Source: JAWRCU01 sp033542235
Lineage (GTDB): Bacteria > Pseudomonadota > Alphaproteobacteria > Rhizobiales > Rhizobiaceae
Assembly (NCBI RefSeq): GCF_033542235.1
Contig: NZ_JAWRCU010000019.1
Span: forward strand, 1 to 64,000
DNA: 64,000 nt
Reading direction: 5' to 3'
Under the pieces are notes generated by a model, which made no database searches, was not told where the DNA came from, and was given only the letters and a program-made list of their open reading frames with translations. Positions 57,669 to 64,000 of the stretch are shown in pieces. Made by a program: the position numbers and the translations under genes. The first letter of the stretch is position 1. Every line of letters starts with the position of its first letter.

Positions 57669-59429
57669 TCAACCGGCCGGCGCCGGCTCGAGCGATTTCT
57701 CGGAAGCGGTCACGTTTGACACGATCGCCAAGGCGATCTCACGCTCGCCCATGATGACGCTGTCGGCTCCGAGCCCATCGAGGTGCTCGACCTCGGCGTC
57801 GGAATGGGCGCGGGCGATGACCATGATTTCCGGATTTGCGGACTTGGCGCGCAGGATAATCTGTCCCGCCTCGAACGCGTTGGGGATTGCCAGGATGAGG
57901 CGCTTCGCGCCCTCCGGATTGGCTGCAGCAAACACTTCGGCCCGTGCCGCGTTGCCCACCACGGCCTCGATGCCATCGTTGCGCAGCCGGGCGAGCGCCT
58001 TGTCACCGTCTTCGACCACCACAATGGGAAGTCCTGCCTGCTTCAGCAATTGGCCGACCAGGCTGCCGACGCGGCCGTAGCCGATCATGATCGTATGCTC
58101 GGAAAGCGCCGTCCGGGGTGGTGGACCGTCGGTTGCCATTGCCTCCTCAGGGGCCGCCGCAGCCGGCCGCTTGGCCGGTTCGGCAACCGACTGCGCCTCC
58201 TTCTGCTTGCGTTTTTCGATGAAGGGCTTCGCGCGCTCGACCGCCGCAAAGACCAGAGGGTTGAGCAAGATCGACAGGATCGCGCCGGCAAGGATCAGGT
58301 CACGTCCCTCCTCGGGCAGAAGCCCAAGACCGACGCCGATTTCGGCAAGGATGAAGGAGAACTCGCCGATCTGCGCAAGGCTAGCCGAGATGACCAGGGC
58401 GGTGCCCACCGGGTGGCGGAAGGCGGTGACGATCAGGAAGGCGGCGATCGACTTGCCGAATACGATGATGGCCAGCGTTGCCAGGATCGGCCAGGCGTTT
58501 CCCGCGATGCTCGTCGGGTCGAACAGCATGCCCACCGACACGAAGAACAGAACGGAGAAGGCGTCGCGAAAAGGGAGCGATTCCTCTGCTGCCTGATGAC
58601 TCAACGGCGATTCGCTCATGATCATGCCGGCGAAGAAGGCGCCGAGTGCCAGGGACACGCCGAACAGCTTTGCCGCACCGAAGGCGACACCGAGCGCCAA
58701 CGCCAGGACTGCCAAACGGAAGAGCTCGCGCGAGCCTGTGTGTGCCACGTAGTGCAATATCCAGGGAATGACTCGCCGCCCGACTACCAGCATGACGATC
58801 ACGAACGCGCCTACCTTGGCCAGCGTCGCGCCGAGTACGCCCCAGATACCAAGGTTGGCCGGCGCGGCGAAAACATCGGGAGGCGCTGCCGTGCCGTTGC
58901 CGCCCAGCACCCCTGCCAATGCGGGCAGGAGCACCAGCGTCAGCACCATGGCGAGATCCTCTACGATCAGCCAACCGACGGCGATGCGACCGCGCTCCGT
59001 GTCGATCAGCCGTCGCTCCTGCAAGGCCCGCAGGAGTACGACCGTGCTCGCCACCGACAGCGCGAGGCCGAAGACCAAGCCGCCGCCCAAGGTCCAGCCG
59101 AGTAGTGACGCCAGCCCGAGGCCAAGCACCGTGGCGAATGCTATCTGCACGACCGCGCCCGGCACGGCGATCGCCTTCACCGACAGCAGGTCCCTGAGCG
59201 AGAAATGCAGGCCGACCCCGAACATCAGCAGGATCACGCCGATCTCGGCAAGTTCCTGTGCAAGGCGCGGGTCGGCAACGAAGCCGGGAGTATGCGGTCC
59301 GACCAGGACGCCGGCGAGCAGGTATCCGGCGAGCGGCGGTATCCTGAAGCGGTTGGCGAGCGCCCCGAAGATGAAGGCCAGGCCCAGGCCGGCTACGATT
59401 GTCGCGATGAGGGGCGTTTCATGGGCCAT
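57669..59429 (-). CDS. Monovalent cation:proton antiporter-2 (CPA2), YbaL/KefB-like
   Basis: A 586-residue inner-membrane protein: 12-13 helices over about 1-395, including GYLLAGVLVGPHTPGF and LGAFFAGMIMSES, then a linker and a cytoplasmic TrkA-N (RCK) domain from about 430 (IMIGYGRVGSLVGQLLKQAG). It likely exchanges K+ or Na+ for protons and is gated by nucleotide binding to the RCK domain. GGAAAGG precedes the ATG at 59429. Confidence 0.9.
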   Translation of the reverse strand: MAHETPLIATIVAGLGLAFIFGALANRFRIPPLAGYLLAGVLVGPHTPGFVADPRLAQELAEIGVILLMFGVGLHFSLRDLLSVKAIAVPGAVVQIAFATVLGLGLASLLGWTLGGGLVFGLALSVASTVVLLRALQERRLIDTERGRIAVGWLIVEDLAMVLTLVLLPALAGVLGGNGTAAPPDVFAAPANLGIWGVLGATLAKVGAFVIVMLVVGRRVIPWILHYVAHTGSRELFRLAVLALALGVAFGAAKLFGVSLALGAFFAGMIMSESPLSHQAAEESLPFRDAFSVLFFVSVGMLFDPTSIAGNAWPILATLAIIVFGKSIAAFLIVTAFRHPVGTALVISASLAQIGEFSFILAEIGVGLGLLPEEGRDLILAGAILSILLNPLVFAAVERAKPFIEKRKQKEAQSVAEPAKRPAAAAPEEAMATDGPPPRTALSEHTIMIGYGRVGSLVGQLLKQAGLPIVVVEDGDKALARLRNDGIEAVVGNAARAEVFAAANPEGAKRLILAIPNAFEAGQIILRAKSANPEIMVIARAHSDAEVEHLDGLGADSVIMGEREIALAIVSNVTASEKSLEPAPAG

Positions 59430-59764
59430 GGGCGCCTTTCCAAGTGAGTTGGTGAGTGCGTCCGGCCAGAAACCTCCCGCTCCGGCAATATGTTTGTCGC
59501 AACGGCTCAGTGCAACCCCGACGTGCCGCGAAGGCGCGTGAGCGAGCCGGATTTTCCTTCACGGCGCGAAATCTGGGAAGAAGCTTGCTTCCGCTCCGCG
59601 ACGCCGCCGAAACCGATATTTCGCGCCGCTTGGTGGTGGATGGGCGGCAGCTCCGAGCATAACTCTACAAAATCACTAGACTAATCAGCCGGTTCCGGGA
59701 GTTGGAGAAACCCTCCCGCTTGAAAAATCACCCTGAGGTTGCGCCGAAACACGATTCCACAGCA

Positions 59765-59781
59765 GGAGAATATTTTTCTCC
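59765..59781. promoter_or_regulatory. Palindrome upstream of the cysG operon
   Basis: GGAGAATATTTTTCTCC has perfect 6-base arms and an AT-rich centre, 52 bases before the proposed cysG start in the 403-base divergent gap 59430-59832. It could bind a sulfur-responsive regulator, but no known consensus was matched. The gap holds no other feature that I can support. Confidence 0.4.
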
Positions 59782-59832
59782 CGACAGCAAAGCGCCCGAA
59801 AAACGGATCGCATCGCCGAAACGGAAGCGCGA

Positions 59833-61335
59833 GTGCATTTCTTCATTGTGCGACGCACAACAGGTAGAAAAAAGCTGGACGCCGGAGACTGTCATTTGCC
59901 GCAGCAGCCAGCCAAGCTCAACGCCTTTCCCGTTTTCGTGCGGGTCGAAGGCCGCACTGTCGTCGTCGTCGGCGGCGGCGAGGAAGCGCTTGCCAAGGCG
60001 CGCCTGGTCGGCCAGTCCAGCGCCTTGGTCAAGGTTGTGGCCCTCGATCTGGAGCCAGAGCTTGCCGACTGGATCGCTGGACACGGCGCAATCCATATCG
60101 AGGCGGATTATCGTGCCGCCTTCCTGGCGGACGCCGTGATGGTATTCGCTGCAACCGGCAGCGAGGCGCTCGACCGCCGCGTGTGCGATGACGCACGCGC
60201 CAAGGGTATTCCGGTCAATGCCGTCGACCGGGCGGAGCTCTGCGATTTCTATACGCCTGCGATCGTCAACCGCGCGCCGGTCTGCGTCGCGATCGGCACG
60301 GAAGGGGCTGCCCCGGTGCTCGCCCAGGCGATCAGGGCGAAGATAGACCAGCTCCTTTCGCCGTCGCTTGGTGCGCTCGCCTCGCTTGCCGCCTCGCTGC
60401 GCGAGACGGCGGAGCGACTGTTGCCGAAGCGGTTGCGCCGCCAGTTCTGGCAGGATTTCTTCGGTGGCGCTCCGGCACGCGAGATGGAAGTCGGCCATGC
60501 CGACGAGGCACTTGCGGCTGCTGGTGAACTCCTGAAAAGGCGCCGCGCCCGCCAGGGCCACGTCGCGCTTGTCGGCGCCGGCCCCGGTGCCGAGGATCTC
60601 ATCACGCTTCGCGCCCAGCGCCATTTGATGGAAGCCGACGTGATCGTACATGATGCGCTGGTGCCGGAAGCCGTGATTGCGCTTGGCCGCCGCGACGCCG
60701 AACGGCTCGCGGTCGGCAAGCGCAAGGGCTGCCACACCAAGAGCCAGCCCGAAATCAACGCCCTGCTCGTCTCGCTTGCCCGCGAGGGTCGGCGCGTTGT
60801 GCGCCTGAAATCGGGAGACCCGCTCGTCTTCGGTCGCGCAGGCGAGGAGATGCAGGCGCTTCGCGACGCCGGAATCTCCTACGAGGTCGTGCCGGGGGTC
60901 ACTGCCGCCTTCGCCGCAGCGGCCGATCTCGAGCTGCCGCTGACCCTGCGCGGCGTGGCTTCTTCCATGGTCTTTACCACCGGCCACGATCTGCGCGGCG
61001 AGACCCTGCCCGACTGGGCACGGCTTGCAATCGACGGCGCCACCGTTGCCGTCTACATGGGCCGCTCCATTGCGGCCGAAGTTGCCGCCCGGCTGATCGA
61101 GGCGGGGCTCTCGCCGGATACGGCGGTCGCCGTCGTCGAGAATGCGAGCCGCGCCGACAAGCGCCTCTTCCACGGCACGCTCAACGACCTGCCCTCGCTC
61201 GAGCAGCGTGCCGACCTGACCGGCCCGGTCATGACGATCATCGGCGACGCCGTGGCCGGTGCGAATTTTGCCAAATCTGAGCCGCTTGCTTCGCATGTGG
61301 CCGCGCTCGCCGAAGCGCAGGGAGCAAGCGCATGA
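59833..61335 (+). CDS. cysG: Siroheme synthase CysG
   Basis: A 500-residue fusion. The N-terminal precorrin-2 dehydrogenase/ferrochelatase module has the NAD motif VVVVGGGEEALAKARLV (about 43-59). The C-terminal uroporphyrinogen-III methyltransferase (about 245-490) has VALVGAGPGAEDLITLRAQ and VVRLKSGDPLVFGRAGEE. It makes siroheme for the sulfite reductase downstream. The GTG at 59833 gives a 20-residue extension with little homology; an in-frame TTG at 59896 may be the true start. First gene of cysG-DUF2849-cysI-cysH. Confidence 0.93.
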   Translation: MHFFIVRRTTGRKKLDAGDCHLPQQPAKLNAFPVFVRVEGRTVVVVGGGEEALAKARLVGQSSALVKVVALDLEPELADWIAGHGAIHIEADYRAAFLADAVMVFAATGSEALDRRVCDDARAKGIPVNAVDRAELCDFYTPAIVNRAPVCVAIGTEGAAPVLAQAIRAKIDQLLSPSLGALASLAASLRETAERLLPKRLRRQFWQDFFGGAPAREMEVGHADEALAAAGELLKRRRARQGHVALVGAGPGAEDLITLRAQRHLMEADVIVHDALVPEAVIALGRRDAERLAVGKRKGCHTKSQPEINALLVSLAREGRRVVRLKSGDPLVFGRAGEEMQALRDAGISYEVVPGVTAAFAAAADLELPLTLRGVASSMVFTTGHDLRGETLPDWARLAIDGATVAVYMGRSIAAEVAARLIEAGLSPDTAVAVVENASRADKRLFHGTLNDLPSLEQRADLTGPVMTIIGDAVAGANFAKSEPLASHVAALAEAQGASA

Positions 61336-61634
61336 AGGTACTGACCGGCAACCGGCTGACCGATGGCGAGGCCGTCTGGTATTCCAGGGATGGCCGCTGG
61401 CTGGAGACGCTGGCCGGCGCCGAGGTTGCTGAGGACAAGCCCGCCGAAGAGAGGCTCGAGGCGATCGGAAAGGCGGCCTTCGCGAACAACATCGTGCTCG
61501 ATGTCGAAATGATCGACGTCGATCTCATTGACGGCGAGATCGTCCCCTTGCGGCTGCGTGAACGGATACGTGCCGCCGGCCCTACGATCCGCCGCGACCT
61601 CGGCAAGCAATCGCGGACCGGCGCAGGCCACTGA
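61332..61634 (+). CDS. DUF2849 protein of the sulfate assimilation operon
   Basis: A 100-residue protein that typically lies between cysG and cysI in alphaproteobacteria. Start overlaps the cysG stop (ATGA). Sequence begins VLTGNRLTDGEAVWYSRDG. Its role is unknown; the fixed position suggests help for siroheme loading or reductase assembly, which is inference. Confidence 0.88.
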   Translation: MKVLTGNRLTDGEAVWYSRDGRWLETLAGAEVAEDKPAEERLEAIGKAAFANNIVLDVEMIDVDLIDGEIVPLRLRERIRAAGPTIRRDLGKQSRTGAGH

Positions 61635-61676
61635 AGCCGAAAGGACGAGCCGGGAACCGGCAGAAAAGAAAAGATC

Positions 61677-63321
<1,645 letters not shown>

Positions 63322-63347
<26 letters not shown>

Positions 63348-64000
63348 GGAGGGCGCGGAACACGCCGCGAGGGCCGAAGACCTCGAGGCGCGTTACGGGC
63401 TGCTCGATCCGCAGGCCGTGATCGCGCGCGCCGTCGAGGAGGACTTCCCCGGCGGCATCGCCGCGGTTTCGTCCTTCGGTGCGGACTCGGCGGTGCTTCT
63501 CCACATGATCGCCGAAGTCGACCGATCGCTGCCGATCCTGTTCCTCGATACCGGCAAGCATTTTGGCGAAACGCTGGAATATCGTGACGCGCTGGCTGCC
63601 GATCTCGGGTTGACCGACATACGCGTCATTCACCCGCTCCAGGAAAATCTCGACCGCCTCGACCCCGCCGGCAACCTCCATAAGACCGATACGAATGCCT
63701 GTTGCGGCATTCGCAAGGTCGAGCCGATGGCGCGCTCGGTCGAGCCGTTCGGTGCCTGGCTCACGGGGCGCAAGCGCTTCCAGGCTGCCACGCGGGCCGC
63801 CCTTCCGGTGTTCGAGGCTATTGGCCCGCGCATCCGCATCAATCCGCTGGCGCGCTGGACGACCTCCGACCTTGCCGGCTACATGCGCAAGCATGACCTG
63901 CGCGAGAACCCGCTCGTCGCCTATGGCTATCTGTCGATCGGCTGCTTTCCGTGCACGCAGCCGGTGAAGCCCGGCGAGGATGCGCGCAGCGGACGTTGGG
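63322..64000 (+). CDS. cysH: Adenylyl-sulfate reductase CysH (partial at the window end)
   Basis: The first 226 residues of an APS/PAPS reductase that makes sulfite. SSFGADSAVLLH is the PP-loop-like motif; LFLDTGKHFGETLEY follows. Cys pairs NACCGIRK and GCFPC are the 4Fe-4S ligands found in assimilatory APS reductases but absent from PAPS reductases, so adenylyl sulfate is the likely substrate. ATG at 63322 lies inside cysI; a GTG three bases later is an alternative. The C-terminal catalytic Cys, if present, lies beyond the window. Confidence 0.93.

Overview
The window is a GC-rich chromosomal stretch from an alphaproteobacterium of the order Hyphomicrobiales (Rhizobiales), most likely a Mesorhizobium-like member of the Phyllobacteriaceae. 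The signs are a complete aglEFGAK/aglR alpha-glucoside operon in the Sinorhizobium order, a cysG-DUF2849-cysI-cysH sulfate assimilation operon, many ATP-dependent solute importers, LacI/ROK regulators, and several families of intergenic palindromes of the kind common in rhizobia. No rRNA, tRNA, CRISPR array, phage or insertion sequence was seen. The genus is an inference.

Layout. 1-10.8 kb: a minus-strand operon (solute-binding protein, two permeases, ATPase, TIM-barrel isomerase, Gfo/Idh/MocA dehydrogenase, aldo/keto reductase, GH43 glycosidase) with a divergent LacI regulator and two copies of a palindromic operator. 10.8-14 kb: 6-phosphogluconate dehydrogenase, a Fur-family and a MarR-family regulator, and intergenic repeats. 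14.1-22 kb: the aglEFGAK operon with divergent aglR and two operator-like palindromes. 22.4-24.1 kb: a protein built of about 15 unusual GDAGG...GGNDT repeats, probably secreted. 24.3-31.2 kb: a small lipoprotein, an N-carbamoylputrescine amidase-like enzyme, a DUF3280-like protein, and a ROK-ATPase-binding protein-permease-SDR sugar operon.

31.4-45.3 kb: two polyamine/PotABCD-type importers flank a block with a cupredoxin, a flavin-binding protein, a quinone-oxidoreductase-like enzyme, an acetylpolyamine amidohydrolase (histone deacetylase fold) and a YtcJ-like amidohydrolase. 45.5-49.1 kb: a beta-lactamase-fold hydrolase, a secreted trypsin-like protease, an unlisted 36-residue membrane protein, and Zur. 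49.2-55 kb: polA, a structured small RNA candidate ending in a strong terminator beside polA, an M20 dipeptidase, a short RNase D and a low-affinity iron permease family protein. 55.3-59.4 kb: a class A penicillin-binding protein and a CPA2 cation/proton antiporter. 59.8-64 kb: cysG, DUF2849, cysI and the start of cysH (APS-reductase type), which runs off the window.

How it fits together. Most of the window is a scavenging toolkit: uptake of alpha- and beta-linked sugars and of polyamines or related amines, each with its own cytoplasmic enzymes and local repressor. In all three minus-strand sugar operons a strong hairpin follows the binding-protein gene, which would leave that protein more abundant than its membrane partners. 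The observations most worth checking are an Arg at the first metal-binding Asp of the PolA proofreading domain, the small RNA beside polA with a possible operator, the 15-repeat protein with no secretion system nearby, and four families of palindromic intergenic repeats, one of which supplies the stop codons of two convergent genes.
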